A stretch of 64,000 nt of DNA. It comes from Paramoeba atlantica (taxonomy: Eukaryota; Discosea). A program made the position numbers and the translations under genes. Location: the NCBI GenBank assembly GCA_977017575.1, contig CDRNVI010000030.1, forward strand, positions 248,001 to 312,000. The letters run 5' to 3'. The notes beneath the pieces were generated by a model, which did not search any database, was not told the origin of the DNA, and saw only the letters and a program-made list of their open reading frames with translations. This document shows positions 40,036 through 51,645 of this stretch, in pieces. The stretch's first letter is position 1. Each line of letters starts with the position of its first letter.

Positions 40036-41127
40036 TCAAAAGTTCAATGGATGATCGGTTTGAGGAATCAACAAAACCCGATTGGCACAATTTTTCAACA
40101 CAGCGGCAGAAATCCGATTCAACCTTAAATCAACCACAGTGGAGGGCGACAGATTTCGAATTTCAGCGTCAGGCCCCAGGGAATTGCAGCTCACATCAAG
40201 CTTTACAAGGTAAGGTAGAAACAGATCAAACGCAACACTTCCATTAAATTGATTTTTACTTAAATTCAGTTCTTGAAGCATAAGAGGACACGATACAAAC
40301 TTCTGTTCGTTGGATTTCTTGCTCTCCTCCAGTTGACTCATCGATAAAAGACACTCACGACGTAGCCCAGATAAATCTACACGTCCGGTGAGCTTGTTAT
40401 TCGCAAGGTTTAAGGTCACCAAAGCAAATGGAATATTTTCAAGACGCAGCTCTCCATCAAACGAATTCTCACACGCATTCAGTTCTCGCAGGGCAGGAGG
40501 TAATGCGAGAAGTTCACAACTTCCGGTAAATTCGTTGTCCGAAATGTCTAAAGCTATTAGGCACGGCGGCAAGGAGTTCCACTCCACCGATCCACTCAAC
40601 TTATTCTTTCGTACATTCAGCACACGAAGAGTAGGCGGCAATTCTGACCAGGAAACATTTCCACTTAATCGATTACTTTCAACGTTGAGTTCAGTGAGAA
40701 AAGGAAAGTCTGAAGCCGTAGGCAAAGTTTGATTGGGAACAGACTCTAGGGAATTGAAAGACAAGTCGATTTCGCGTACAGTACACGGCAGAAGGTTCCA
40801 ATGAATCTCATAACAAAAGATGAGCCCTTCGTATTTGTATTTGTTCCATTTCACAGCTGTTATTCGACCAAATATGTCCTTTTGTACGTGATGTGCTGTA
40901 ATCGCGTTGTCAAAAAAGACCTGGGAACCGGAGGCATAAACATATGCTGCTTTACGAACAAAATCTCGAATATCACCCTCTCGCTGACACATTACATTAG
41001 GCACACAATCATCCGCGGTGTTCACCGCATAACAAATGTATCCTTTGAAAAGGTAGAGTCCCGCGAAATGCTTGGGGTGTACCGGTAATGTGCCGAGCAG
41101 AAGAAAAAGTAGGTTTGAAAGAGTCAT
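40036..41127 (-). CDS. Secreted LRR protein, second cap subfamily
   Basis: A 363-residue protein from ATG 41127, with a clear signal peptide (MTLSNLLFLLLGTLP). The cap is different from the common one: NTADDCVPNVMCQREGDIRD (C41, C47), then FGRITAVKWNKYKYE and a C-W...C pair near 105-115 before the LRRs. About eight LRRs follow (LPCTV, FPFLT, LPPTL, LPPCL, LPPAL, IPFAL, LML, LPYLV), interrupted near residue 245 by a non-LRR loop (SMSQLEESKKSNEQK). Several N-x-S/T sites fit secretion. The end (LIPQTDHPLNF) lacks a membrane anchor. Intact, close to the gene at 53933. Confidence 0.85.
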   Translation of the reverse strand: MTLSNLLFLLLGTLPVHPKHFAGLYLFKGYICYAVNTADDCVPNVMCQREGDIRDFVRKAAYVYASGSQVFFDNAITAHHVQKDIFGRITAVKWNKYKYEGLIFCYEIHWNLLPCTVREIDLSFNSLESVPNQTLPTASDFPFLTELNVESNRLSGNVSWSELPPTLRVLNVRKNKLSGSVEWNSLPPCLIALDISDNEFTGSCELLALPPALRELNACENSFDGELRLENIPFALVTLNLANNKLTGRVDLSGLRRECLLSMSQLEESKKSNEQKFVSCPLMLQELNLSKNQFNGSVAFDLFLPYLVKLDVSCNSLGPDAEIRNLSPSTVVDLRLNRISAAVLKNCANRVLLIPQTDHPLNF

Positions 41128-41627
41128 GCGGAAGAAAAATAAGATTGTAGAAAAGAACAAATTCAAATATGACTCGATAAACATTGTTAGAAGAACGTGT
41201 AAGAGTGTAGGAGAGTCCAATGTGACTGAACCCTACTTCGAGCTTCAACGGCAAAAGAAATACAGATGTTGGGAATGTGTAACAAACACGCATAGCCATT
41301 CTAATATACGTTGTACTATCAGTACTGCACTGCAGTACCAGTATAGTGCTGCCGATTGTTCTGATAGTGTTCTTGACAAATGCTACTGGTTGAACCAATT
41401 TTGTGAAATGGTATGGAGGTTACAGTAGGCTATTGCGAGAAATCTCGTACATTGAGCAACACTCGCATTACCAACAGATCAGTACTGCACAAACGCGACA
41501 AAACCGATTCCTAAATGGCGCGCGACGAAACTCATCCTAAAAAGGAAAATGTTGTGCACCAAAGTGCACATAAAAGTGGATCGACGCGAAAAAGTAAAAT
41601 ACTAAAATTTGCAGAAATTTTTTTTCA
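41128..41627. other. Spacer
   Basis: 5' flank of the 40036 gene with a T-rich tract on the coding strand directly before its ATG but no AG between. No gene otherwise. Confidence 0.4.
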
Positions 41628-42303
41628 TCACAGAGAGGTTAAGCAAGCACGGTTACGAAGTGCAGAAAGGTCTACCTCATTGGATAGTGGGTTCCAGTTG
41701 TAGGATAGCTTCTCAAAAGTAGAGGGCAAACTTCCTAAATCAAGCATTCCCGTGAAACGATTATACGATAAGTAAAGACGCGTCATGGTTGGTGCCAAGT
41801 AGGAGAGAACAACCGATCCGGATAAGTTGTTGTTATTGACCCGCAAGTATTGCAGGCTGGGAGGCAGGGAACTTAAGTCGAGGTGACCTTCAAACTCATT
41901 CCACTCTAAAAGCATCTTTTCTAGCGTATCGGGTAAATAGAGCATGTCAAACTCCCCGTTAAATTTGTTTTTGCCTATTCGTAGATATCTGAATTTTCGT
42001 GGTAAGTTCCGTAACTGAACATTACTGATGAATTTGTTATAGACCCCGTAAAAGCAAGTGTGTTTCCCACCGAAGTGAGCCTGTAAGGCCGAGGTGCGAC
42101 CAAAGAAGAGTTCGAGCGTGTAATGTTCTATCGCACATCACACCTTCCCACTGGCACGCAGGTGTCGAGGTGTTCCATGTAGGAGACGGATTTTCAATAT
42201 TCGCAATAAATCGAGCAAGCTCGAATTCCTGCGGTAAGTTCGCTCCTCGCACCTTACTGGGTGTCCGACTTGAAATCTCTGTTGCAAGACCAAACAACGT
42301 CAT
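41628..42303 (-). pseudogene. LRR gene with one frameshift
   Basis: ATG 42303 opens MTLFGLATEISSRTPSKVRG, NLPQEFELARF, cap CQWEGVMC. Around 42040-42060 the frame must shift by one (ETH|TCFYGVYNKF) to continue through LRRs LPRKF, LPDTL, LPPSL, LAPTM, LPSTF to the end at 41628. The copy at 55213-55814 has the same shift. So either a pseudogene was duplicated, or both rely on recoding. About 226 residues if read through. Confidence 0.7.
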
Positions 42304-42830
42304 CTGAGTCTTGAATGATAAATAAAGGTTATTTCTTGAGAATACGGTTAACTCCTCACACGTGTGCGTATTACCTACAAGAGCAGATGACGCGTCCTCT
42401 TTTTTTATTTATCTTGACCTCCCGGCGCATTACCAATCATCGCCGGCCACCATCCAGGACGGCCACCTTCAAAATCTGCGAAGTTCAATAAATTTCAACT
42501 TTGTGGATTAAAGCGGGAATAAGATTCCCCTCTAGATATTGTGAATTTGTGTTGTATTCCTTTCAAAAGTGTTTTCTTGACATTTTACATCCCATATTTA
42601 TTTTTCCTCATCGGTACTAAACGAGTGCAAACTGAATGTTGTAAAATATAGTCGTTTTAGTGAGGTCCTTTTCTTGTGCTACACCGACCGAGATAATGGA
42701 TAAGTCCCTGGGCAGAACACTGCCCAGGGATTATCAACCCTCATATCATTCGCAGAAGTTTTCGGTCTCGACGGGGAGTTGGGGTATGACAGGTGAAGTA
42801 TGAGGGGAGGCGGTCGCTCAATCTGCCATA
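41670..42830. repeat. Segmental duplication, copy 1 of second pair
   Basis: Matches 55213-56590. Includes the LRR pseudogene, its 5' flank (CACACGTGTGCGTATTACCT) and a hairpin GTCCCTGGGCAG...CTGCCCAGGGATTA at about 42702. Copy 2 has about 250 additional bases. Confidence 0.85.
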
Positions 42831-42932
42831 TTCTTCCATATTCTGCCTATCAGGCGGGATTCCACGTCAAAAACACTGCAACGCGTGGTGGTTATGTTAC
42901 GTTATACTTGGAATACGTGGTGTCCCCGTCAA

Positions 42933-43500
42933 GCTATAAAGATACAGTTTCTGTACCTTGTTGTACTTAACCTTAGTTCATCCTTTCTTTCCCCGGCAAC
43001 GGGCATACTCTTACTGTATTTTCATGCCCGTTGCCGGCCGGCGCAAAGGCTGGAACTGTCCCCCTTTATCGCTGAAGCAGGGGAAGCGCCTCCATCCCTT
43101 CACCCCTCCCCGACTCACTCCCCTGGAGTGAGTGCTTCTCCCTCTCGGCTTCTTTCCTCCCGATCCGTACCTCCCCGAGAGGGCTAGGCGTCACGGTGGC
43201 CTCCCTTGAGGACCACTAGACGCGTCCCTCGCTGCCCGCGTTTACGGCTCTCCGCACCTGACGGTCGCCCAGCTCTCCGCACCTCGGCTCTGTCGCAGCT
43301 CTCTGCACCCGGATTGCCCCCGAAACTGTAATATGGGGATTACGCATCCGGCTCTCTGCACCTGCACATGACAACCGAGCTCTCTGCACCTGGGACGTCA
43401 GCTCTCTGCACCCACTCTCCTCCAGCGAGGGCAAATCCTCACGTGATCCACCCGTCGTATGCGGGTAAGGACAATGTGAGGCAAATCTCTCCACTCTAAG
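42933..43500 (+). repeat. SL-like repeat element, copy B (fullest head)
   Basis: Head 42933-42963 reads GCTATAAA, GATACAGTTTCTGTAC, CTTGTTG. This matches the 3' part of kinetoplastid spliced leaders (T. cruzi type …GATACAGTTTCTGTAC… TTG). A perfect 14-bp hairpin follows (CCGGCAACGGGCAT 42993-43006 with 43024-43037), then the family body and six GCTCTCTGCACC repeats to about 43430. No coding frame. Could be an SL-RNA-derived SINE or a dispersed SL RNA gene copy. Confidence 0.6.
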
Positions 43501-44127
43501 TGCATGAATAAACAAACCCTTTATCTTTATTTCCCCGAAATACGCGCGCCGCGAAGCGGCCCGAATTTTTGTTTTCTTTTAGTAAAATTCAACAAATTTC
43601 GTAAGTTTACGTGAGTTATTCTTTATGTTTGCTGGTATTAGTTCCTTCAATAAAGCTTAGATTCTTTTATCAAATGAATTTTTCCATTCCGACCGACGAA
43701 GAGTGCCTTACCTTCACTGGATTTACGTGCACCATTGTGCAACACTTAATGCATAAAATAGGAGTTGATGACTCACATGGAGTTTTATCTGTATTAATTG
43801 TCATGCGTATGCATTGCACTGACGATCAGGTCAGATTTACATACAGTCAGCAAAAAAACCGTTCGAATGTTTCGGTTTTTTTTCTTTTGTATAGAGCTAT
43901 TGATTAAATATCACCGTTGCGCTGGTAATGTGTGCTAGTAGTGTAGGCATGACTGTCACCTAATAGTACTCGTAGATAGTTCACCTCAGTTCGTTCTACC
44001 AAAGAAATAAGAATGAATATAAAAAAGTTTAGCACTCGAAAGGTTTTTTTGCTACTTATTATAGAGAAAATCTTGTCCCAAAAAATAGATGAAACGTAAT
44101 CGCCCAAGAGAGATTATGCCCGTAAAA
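43501..44127. other. Spacer
   Basis: The 98-codon frame at 43611 has no recognisable domain. No other feature. Confidence 0.3.
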
Positions 44128-44690
44128 TTAGTATTTAGTATTCCCCCCACGAGCTTTCAGCACTGCCTTCATACGGGCAGGCATACTGTCCACCTGGGCA
44201 CGACATACTGAGGGTGGTTTGTTCGCCCATTCCATTTTTACCCTCTCCCACAACTCTCGGACCCCGCTTGGTGGATCATCGTGCGCTGCAAGGCGCCGCT
44301 TGAGTTCCCCCCAAACGTTTTCGATTGGATTTGAGTCAGGGGACTGCGGGGGCCACCGCATGACTTCAAACCCGGTACCCCGGAGGTGTCGTTGCGCACA
44401 ATGGCTTGTGTGCTTGGGGTCATTATCTTGTTGGAAGATGACCATTGGGGGGTCTAGACCCATAGTTTCGATGGAGGGGGCAAGATTCTCTTCAAGAATC
44501 TCGACGTACTGTGTGGCGTTCAGGTTCCCTTGAACTAGACGCACATGCCCCACACCGTTTCGGGACATGCACGCCCAAATCATGATGTGCCCCCCTGAAG
44601 GGAACCTGAAGTTCAAGGGAACCTGAACGCCAAACTGGTTTTTATGAACAAACCTCCGTTTAACGGCCAAGCCGTCAAACCCCGATTTGC
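44128..44690 (-). pseudogene. Tc1 transposase C-terminal two thirds
   Basis: A clean frame reads FDGLAVKRRFVHKNQ, HIMIWACMSRNGVGH, VIFQQDNDPKHTS (second D) and WPPQSPDSNPIENVW (E), with 34 residues between D and E, the Tc1 DD34E signature, and ends SMPARMKAVLKARGG...TKY like classical Tc1. Everything before the first catalytic aspartate is missing, replaced by repeat R1 at 44690. The catalytic remainder has no stop or shift, so the copy is young. Confidence 0.85.
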
Positions 44691-44784
44691 CTCTAATACG
44701 GATCAGCTGTCTTATCAAAACATTCGTAGTTGGCATCATATTCGCCAAGATAAAGGCATCCAAGGCTTAACTGCATTGACTGGA

Positions 44785-45212
44785 TCGTTGGTTTCGCAAG
44801 GTACGCCTTTTTGGAGCCGTAGTACGGCTGCCAAAATGACCCATTTTGGATTAAAAAATGCGAAAAAGTATTTTTCGGACCCCAAGGTGCCTTTTCGTGT
44901 CGAAAGAATGGTGTGGTTGGAGTCACATTCTCTACCCAATACGTTCTGTAGGCTTTAATTCATGCCTATGAGTGTTTTACCACACGGGAATATCGAATTT
45001 AGTGCTCTGAGAGCGAGAATACGCAAAAATACCCCTTTTTTGCCCGAAAATCGGTTTTCAAGTCCTTCCGTTTTCTTCCGCTTTCGAAGCCAAGTTTTTT
45101 TTTTTAGGCTCTTCGTTAAACCCGGTGGTAGTTTTCAACGCGAAGCGCGCAGCATGAGTGACTTCTAAGTTGAAGACAACCACCGCATTTAACGAAGAGA
45201 CTAAAAAAGAAA
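44785..45212. repeat. Dispersed repeat R1, copy 2
   Basis: Counterpart of 13860-14312, ending in the foldback 45100-45209 with arms AGGCTCTTCGTTAAACCCGG and complement. It is joined directly to the truncated Tc1 transposase. Confidence 0.65.
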
Positions 45213-45489
45213 ATAATAATGATTAACCAGCCCATATTGAATTCCACATAATTTATGTATTGTAGAAGGCCAGTTGTTCTTCAACGAGCCTTATTCCGCT
45301 ATGTTCCAAGAATCCATTCCTTCTTTTCACTTGCTTTTGTACGAATATGCCTGACGTCTCTTACAAACCGTATCAGAGGAAATTCCGACCGAGCTTGGTC
45401 TGAACCGAGCTTGTTGGTCATTTGGAAAAGTACATCATGAAAATAAGTACATCATCAAATGGAAGGCAGCGATACAAAAGCCATTGAAA

Positions 45490-45855
45490 CATTATCGCGT
45501 TGTTCGCGGAAACAGAGGAACGCGCTTCCACCCCATCACCCCTCCCGGGCTCACTCCTTGAGTGGGTTTTCTTCCCTCCCCGGCTTTCTTCCCCTCGCGC
45601 CCTTTTCTTCCCGGGGAGCCATGCGCCATGGTGGCCTCCCTTGAGGACCACTGGGCGTGGCTCTGCCTCGTCTTATCGCGAGGCAGCGGTCGGTTGCAGT
45701 GCGCCCCTCCGGCTGCGTAAAGAGGTGGTGAGTTGCCTGGACCACCTCTACCGACTGGGACCGAGTCGGTTGCAGTGCGCCCCTCCGGCTGCGTAAAGAG
45801 AGGGCGAGTTGCCTGGACCCCCCCTACCGACAGAGTCCGAGCTAAACCCCCTTGG
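45490..45855 (+). repeat. SL-like element body, copy D
   Basis: Lacks head and hairpin; begins GAACGCGCTTCCACCCCATC as in copy C and contains two units of a 76-85-base tandem repeat (GTCGGTTGCAGTGCGCCCCT then CCGGCTGCGTAAAGAG). Copy C has three such units. Confidence 0.6.
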
Positions 45856-45859
45856 TGCG

Positions 45860-46200
45860 ACATCCGTCAATACGGATTGTGCCGATGATGTCGGCTGTCG
45901 CATCAAGGGCTGTATCTCTGCGCCAACGAGCGCATGAACATCAAAATCACTTCTCCAAGGTGACCCGGACGCAACTGATCGCGTTTTAAATCGTTGTCTG
46001 AGCGCGGTTGCGTTCTGCGACGATGTGTTCGTATGTGGTGTCCCGCTTCTTGCCACAGGAGTCGCACAATTTATTCCTAATCTCATCACATATCGTGGTG
46101 GGTGGCTGGGTGCGGAGCACGTACGAGAAGGCTTTATTAGCGAATCCGGCCTTCGCTTCGTCGCCCTCCACCCATCAATGTAATAGTGCGGATACAACCC
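45860..46200 (-). pseudogene. Possible LINE C-terminal zinc-knuckle relic
   Basis: The minus-strand frame 46171-45986 reads FANKAFSYVLRTQPPTTI, CDEIRNKLCDSCGKKRD, TTYEHIVAERNRAQTTI: a C-x2-C-x9-H-x4-R arrangement, where LINE RT proteins have C as the last ligand. The adjacent 100 bases recur at 50590-50685. Tentative. Confidence 0.35.
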
Positions 46201-46995
46201 CCTATCGTCATTAATGGAATGTTCCCGAAGAAAAGTGGACGACCCATCGGTCCTCAGGCACCACGCAGCGTGCAGGAAGACAAAAGTCAGAAAGATTAAG
46301 TTGGTTAATTTCCCCGAGGACTAGGCTAGTAAGGTCGGTGGGAAAGAAATTCTTGACTTTTTGGAAGTGTTGCAATTATTATTGAACTTTGTCGACAGTG
46401 ATGAATCCCCGATTTCTGTTTTACTATGTTTTAACAGTTTTACTATGTTTTACTAGTAGTAACATTAGCAAAAGCAGTAGACCAAGGCGCCGCGGAGCGA
46501 CGGGGAAATTTTTTCCTGTCTACTTTTTCCTGTACCTGATTTTTGCCATATTCTGCCGTATTCTGCCATATTCTGCCTATCACCACCGGCCGGCTGCCCC
46601 CCCCCTCATAGTATTGTTATTCAGAATTTTGCAAAAAGATAAATCAGGGGCTTCGGGTATGATATCACGCGAACTTGTATTGGCCCTCACCCGTATCCCT
46701 ACACTGTAGCTTTTCAAACGATTAGCACGAAAATTTTTATCAATTTATATTTTCCTGCTTTTGTTACACAAATTAATGTGTTGGCTGTAAAAGATTTACG
46801 ATTTGCTCGTGATCGTCGTCCCAAAAAAATCATTTCCCATTATTTTCAAGTATCTCGATTAAACATCTACATGTTCATTGTATACGTCGTACATTACATG
46901 CCTGAAATGCGTCTTTATATACAACCTGATGTACCTATTTATATACAACCTAATGTACCTCCGTTCCACAAACATGCCTCCAATACGCACCGGGA
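46201..46995. other. Spacer
   Basis: No gene. 46550-46580 has ATTCTGCCATATTCTGCC direct repeats, also seen at 42828. Confidence 0.35.
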
Positions 46996-48606
46996 TTACT
47001 CGACGTCACTAAACGTAATTTTCGTATTCTGAATGTGAAGCGAATACTCATGTAACTCGGGCGGAAGGCTCGATTGCGGCACGATGCCATGCAAGTCAAT
47101 ATTATCCGACAAGTTTAAGTCTCCCATGCTTGCCGGAAGACGCGTCAAGTCTACCGGTCCTGAAAACAAGTTGCCGGACAGGTCAAGCGTTCGTATTTTA
47201 GACGGAAGCTGGTCCAGACACAGCCTACCGGAGAACCGATTTCGAGCCACGTTCAGCATCACCATGTTCCGTGGCAGAGACGTCAAATCAATAACTTCGG
47301 TAAGTTCATTGTCTTGGAGGTACAGGCCGGTCAGGGAAACTGGAAGATTTGATAGGCAAACGCTTCCTGTAAAGCAGTTGCTGCCTAATTGTTTGTTCAT
47401 ACAGGGCAGTACCTGTAGAGATAATTAGGTCGAGCAGGAGTAAGCGCAATCAACGCTCCCTGCTGGACCTTTTCGCCTTCCGAGGCAACACAGGGAAAAG
47501 CGCGGGATATCCTCCCCAGGAAAGCGAAAAGAGACGGCCTCATCGGGATAAGATGTCCCGAGATGTTTCGTAAGCGCAGTGCGCCAGGAAAGATATACGG
47601 ATTTGTGGGACGCGGATGATATTCCCATCGTACATGCTACAAATGACTTCCATGGTTCATGATACAACATGGTCAGGGCCATGGATGCATGCTGGCAAAT
47701 GGAGTCATGGTTCATGATGCATCATAGGCATCGGGGTCCCACAGAATCCGCCACGGCTCGTGAGCAAGAGAGGTGCATAGAACATCCTCTAGAACACGCA
47801 TACAACGTGTTTGCTCGCCGTGTGGGAGACTTCCGGTATATGGAAGCTTCCTACGCGCAGAAGTACCGGTGTCGCCGGATAGTGAAGGCACGCCGCGTGG
47901 TCCCGTAGTAGGGTCCTGCAGCGCATGGGGACTCGGAACCGTGTTCCGAGCGGGGTGGTGGGAGATGAGGGAAGGGAGGCGCACCCCTACTTTGCGACAA
48001 GAGGGACAGTTCCTCTTCTAGCGCCATCCGGAAACGGGCATTGACATTGTAAAAATATGCCCGTTTCCGGGAGAGAAAAGATGAGCTAGGAAAAAAAGTA
48101 CAACAAGGTACAGAAACTGTAAGGGGGTCTGCAGAGGTTTTTCGTTCCAGGCGGCAACAACGTCAAGTCTATTCCTCCTTGAAATTGATTGTGCGAAAGA
48201 CTAAGTTCCGTGAGCCCAGCGGTAATTGATCCAGAGGCACCAAACCTGACAAATCGTTATTATAGACCAGAAAAGACTCCAGGGTATGGGGAAGATAAAT
48301 AAACCTCAAACTCCCTGATATGCGCGAAACATCCCAAGTGACATAAATAACTTCCTCATCGTCGTTGCATTCAACGCCATTCCACTCACAGGCTGGTGCT
48401 TCAGTACTCCAAGATTTGTGCAAGTTGTTAGCGTCTGCTAACAGCCGTGCTAACTGGTATTCTTGAGGTAAATTCGTAACACTGACCTTCGAGGTATTCA
48501 TTCTCACACGTGTTGTCGCGGCTTTCAAAGGCGATCCTTCCTCATCCCCCTTTCGACATTTAACGGACGATAAGGGAGCGTCCAAATATAAGTAATGAGA
48601 AATCAT
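46996..48606 (-). pseudogene. LRR gene split by an SL-like element
   Basis: 5' part 48606-48125: ATG, KVSVTNLPQEYQLARLLADA, cap CEWNGVEC, first LRRs, one shift near 48215 (then LGLTELSLSHNQFQGGIDLT). The element 47420-48123 intervenes. 3' part 47400-46996: five LRRs (LPVSL, LPRNM, LPSKI, LPASM) and the cap NIDLHGIV...QNTKI to the stop. Both parts are in the same orientation and complementary, so this was one gene. The 34122 relic is a copy of its start. Confidence 0.65.
47420..48123 (-). repeat. SL-like repeat element, copy E
   Basis: On the minus strand it opens with TACAGTTTCTGTACCTTGTTG (48121-48101), then the hairpin CCGGAAACGGGCATA...TGCCCGTTTCCGG, GAACTGTCCCTCTTGTCGC, and a divergent body to 47420. 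The head abuts an LRR reading directly at about 48124. The body frames (47425-47984) look non-coding. Confidence 0.55.
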
Positions 48607-49148
48607 TTGATAAGATATTTTTCTTCACAGCCAACACAGTTATTTGTAAAAACAAAAGCAGGAAAACAAATTCGACGTTTTTTTATTGCACAATATTTTG
48701 AAAATATTGTGTTCGTATTTTTTCTTTCTTTGCAAAAATCTGAAGTACGATTCTATTGATCAATGCGGTCGACACCAAGCATTAGAAATTCTAATTTCTT
48801 ACATTCTAAGAATGTAAGCCTTCTTTGTGCAGGGAGGTACGATTTCTTTTCAGTGGAAATTTTCCACGTCCGTTGCTTCATATCCCCCTCGCCCCTTTCT
48901 ACCTGGTAAAAATAACTAAATGCGTTAAAATAAATTGATAAATTCGTAGGAATAATTTCAGTGACTTCGGTTTTAAGAGTCAAATTACCGGGGAACTACA
49001 ACCACTGTACTGTACTCTTTATGCTATAGCGCTCTCCACTACGTATCAAGACTCTTTTGCTTTACTTCAACAAATCGAAGATGGCAAAAACCCCAAAAAT
49101 TCTTTCCTGCGAACCTCGATGGCTCATTTCTTATCCGTCTCCTTTGCT
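48607..49148. other. Decayed LRR 5' flank
   Basis: Similar to 34310-34760; a palindrome TTCTTACATTCTAAGAATGT lies at about 48797-48816. No gene. Confidence 0.4.
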
Positions 49149-50842
49149 TTCTTTGTCACGAGACGGATTTGGGCACCACTAATGCCCAAACCGACACGGA
49201 CGCTTAATGTGGCGGGCAGCTCCGATTTAAACGCAAACACCTTTCAACAATGGATTGTGGAACAGTTGCAAGCTCTTCAAGGCGGGGGAAAGTTTCGACA
49301 AATCCACTTTCCCAGAAAACGAATTTCTGGATCAATTTCTGGAAATCAAGAGATTTCAGACTGGCAGGAAGTTCGCTGAAATTCAATGCCCCTGAAAACT
49401 CATTCTCCGAGACATCGAGCGTTTCAAGGTTTGGCGGGAGTGACATCAAATCGAGTGGTTCCGTAAGACGATTCTACGAAACATCCAGATCAACCACGCT
49501 GGCGGGGCGTTTGGACAAACACGCACTTCCGACAAACGCATTGCTCTCAATAATAATAATAAAAGATGCAGTTTCTGTACCTTGTTGGTACATTTTCCAT
49601 TAGTTCATCTTTTCTTTCCCCGACAACGGGCATAATCATACTCTTTTATATGCCCGTTGCTGGTCGGCACTAAGGCCGAAACTGTCCCTCTTTCTCGTCG
49701 AAGCAGGGGACGCGCTTCCACCCCATCAACCCTCCCGGGCTCACTCCTTGAGTGAGTTTTCTTCCCTCCCCAGCTTTCTTCCCTTCGCGCCCTTTCCTTC
49801 CCGGGGAGCCATGCGCCATGGTGGCCTCCCTTGAGCACCACTGGGCGTGGCTCTGCCTCGTCTTATCGCGAGGCAGCGGTCGGTTGCAGTGCGCCCCTCC
49901 GGCTGCGTAAAGAGGTGGTGAGTTGCCTGGACCACCTCTACCGACTGGGACCGAGTCGGTTGCAGTGCGCCCCTCCGGCTGCGTAAAGAGGTGGTGAGTT
50001 ACCTGGACCACCTCTACCGACTGGGACCGAGTCGGTTGCAGTGCGCCCCTCCGGCTGCGTAAAGAGAGGGCGAGTTGCCTGGACCACCTCTACCGACAGA
50101 GTCCGAGCTAAACCTCCTTGGTGCGACATCCGTCATTGGACCCTATGCAGTCACTCAGTGCCATTCAGTGCCACGCAGTGCCATTCAGTGCCACGCAAAA
50201 TGACGAAAGTCGGTTGACGCCTGTGCTGGGGTAGTAGTAGTAATCTGATGCAACTCGGGCTCGGAAGTGATGTCCATAAAATTCTACGAATAAATAACAA
50301 AATGCGAACAAAGACGACGATAGTGAGTGAACAATGAAAAAAAAACTTGTCTTAAAAGAAATGCACCTAAAAGAAATTATCGTTTAAATGCAAACCCAAT
50401 ACTCAATGTCTAATAGTAATGTACGAAGTGCATCATTGTATCTCACAGGTCCGTTTCTGAAATGTATGGAAAAGTATTATTTTGATTCTCCGGCCTGCCT
50501 GACTCATAAACAATGAAATTATCCAATGTTGAGTGAAACAATCGCTTTGTCGAGAACGTTTGTTCCTCCCTTCGCATGGGTTAGGGTAGCGAGATGATAG
50601 CACGGATTCTTCCGATGATATCGGCTGTCGCATCAAGGGCTGTATCTCTGCTCCAGCGAGTGCATGAACATTAAAAAAATGCAACCGTGGCAGCAAAGTC
50701 AAAGCGAACACTTGGGGTAAATTTGTAGTACTGACTTTGGAGTCAACGGGGTTTCCCGCAGGAGCCTTGTTGTGGGACCCCTGCACGTCTTGCTCCACTT
50801 TGCGACGCTTACGGGAGGGCTCGGGGACATCCAAACAGAGAG
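49149..50842 (-). pseudogene. Second LRR gene split by repeat insertions
   Basis: 5' part 50860-50690: MFFYLSLCLDVPEPSRKRRK, KVSTTNLPQVFALTLL. Then about 1.1 kb of repeats (copy C element, a short CAGTGCCATT array at 50150-50200, and the 50590-50685 segment). 3' part 49550-49149: LPPNLETLDVSENEFSGALN, LPASLKSLD, a shift near 49320, then LRR and tail like the 34775 gene. The cap and middle LRRs are gone. Confidence 0.6.
49561..50130 (+). repeat. SL-like repeat element, copy C
   Basis: Head AAAAGATGCAGTTTCTGTAC, CTTGTTG then GGTACATTTTCC; the exon-like end is followed by GGTAC, so TGTACC and GGTACA can pair around a putative splice junction as in SL RNA stem I. Hairpin 49621-49665, family body, then three tandem units GTCGGTTGCAGTGCGCCCCT up to 50100. 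Inserted antisense in an LRR pseudogene. Confidence 0.6.
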
Positions 50843-50869
50843 AGAGGTAGAAGAACATAAAAATACGGT

Positions 50870-51070
50870 GTAAAAGACGATAATACGGTAGTGAACGGGG
50901 TGCATAATAAAGGGGGGGGTGCATAATAAAGGGGGGGTGCATACTAAAGGGGGGGGTACATAATAAAGGGGAGAAGAAAAGGGTGAAACAAGGGGGATGG
51001 TGAAAAGTGCATACATGGTGCCAATGACGTCTTCTCCAAACCCACCCGTAATGCTTCCGAAAGCGTGCAT
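50870..51070. repeat. GGGTGCATAATAAAGGGG repeats
   Basis: Four imperfect units at 50898-50970; similar GTGCACATTAAAGGGGG units at 53380-53470. No gene. Confidence 0.6.
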
Positions 51071-51569
51071 ACAGGGGTGCGAATCTAAAGGTGGGGTCCA
51101 GTTGCTGTCGATTTCGGGGTCGAAGAATATTTTTGTCTGTCCATCACAGACAGCGGTCCGAAAAACTTTTAAAGTTTATTTATAGCAAAAAAAAAATAGT
51201 ACTATATTGATGCTACAAGTACTTCAAAAACTTCAAAAATTATAAATAAATAGGCAAACATTTTCGGTCTTCGAACTGGTACTTCGCTCATCAGGTAGTC
51301 TATGGCAGGGAATGATCAAACGTCAAGAGATTTATGTCAGACATTTTTTTCAAAAACCGATCTTCTTTGCTATGAATGCAACACCAAAACGGGTTGTAGC
51401 TTGGCAAATATGCGTTGCACGTCCGCATATTATGAACAAGTTAAAATACAATATGGGAAGATCACGAATCGACTTCGCTGAAGCGTTGGCCTTAGAACTG
51501 GAAGTAAACAACTCGATGGATTTTAAGCCAATTCAATTAGTTATTATTGCATCTGATATTTTTTCTTTT

Positions 51570-51645
51570 TTAGTGGCTTCGTTAAACGCGGAGGTTGTTT
51601 TCAACTTAGAAGTCACTCGTGCTGCGCGCTTCGCGTTGATAGCCG
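51570..51645. repeat. CTTCGTTAAACGCGG foldback, one arm
   Basis: AGTGGCTTCGTTAAACGCGG with AGGTTGTTTTCAAC and the inner TGCTGCGCGCTTCGCG; second arm replaced by other sequence. Confidence 0.6.

Noticed and set aside
45748-46197. 149-codon minus-strand frame as a gene
   Set aside because: Mostly repeat unit sequence; the overlapping zinc-knuckle frame is the only part with protein character.
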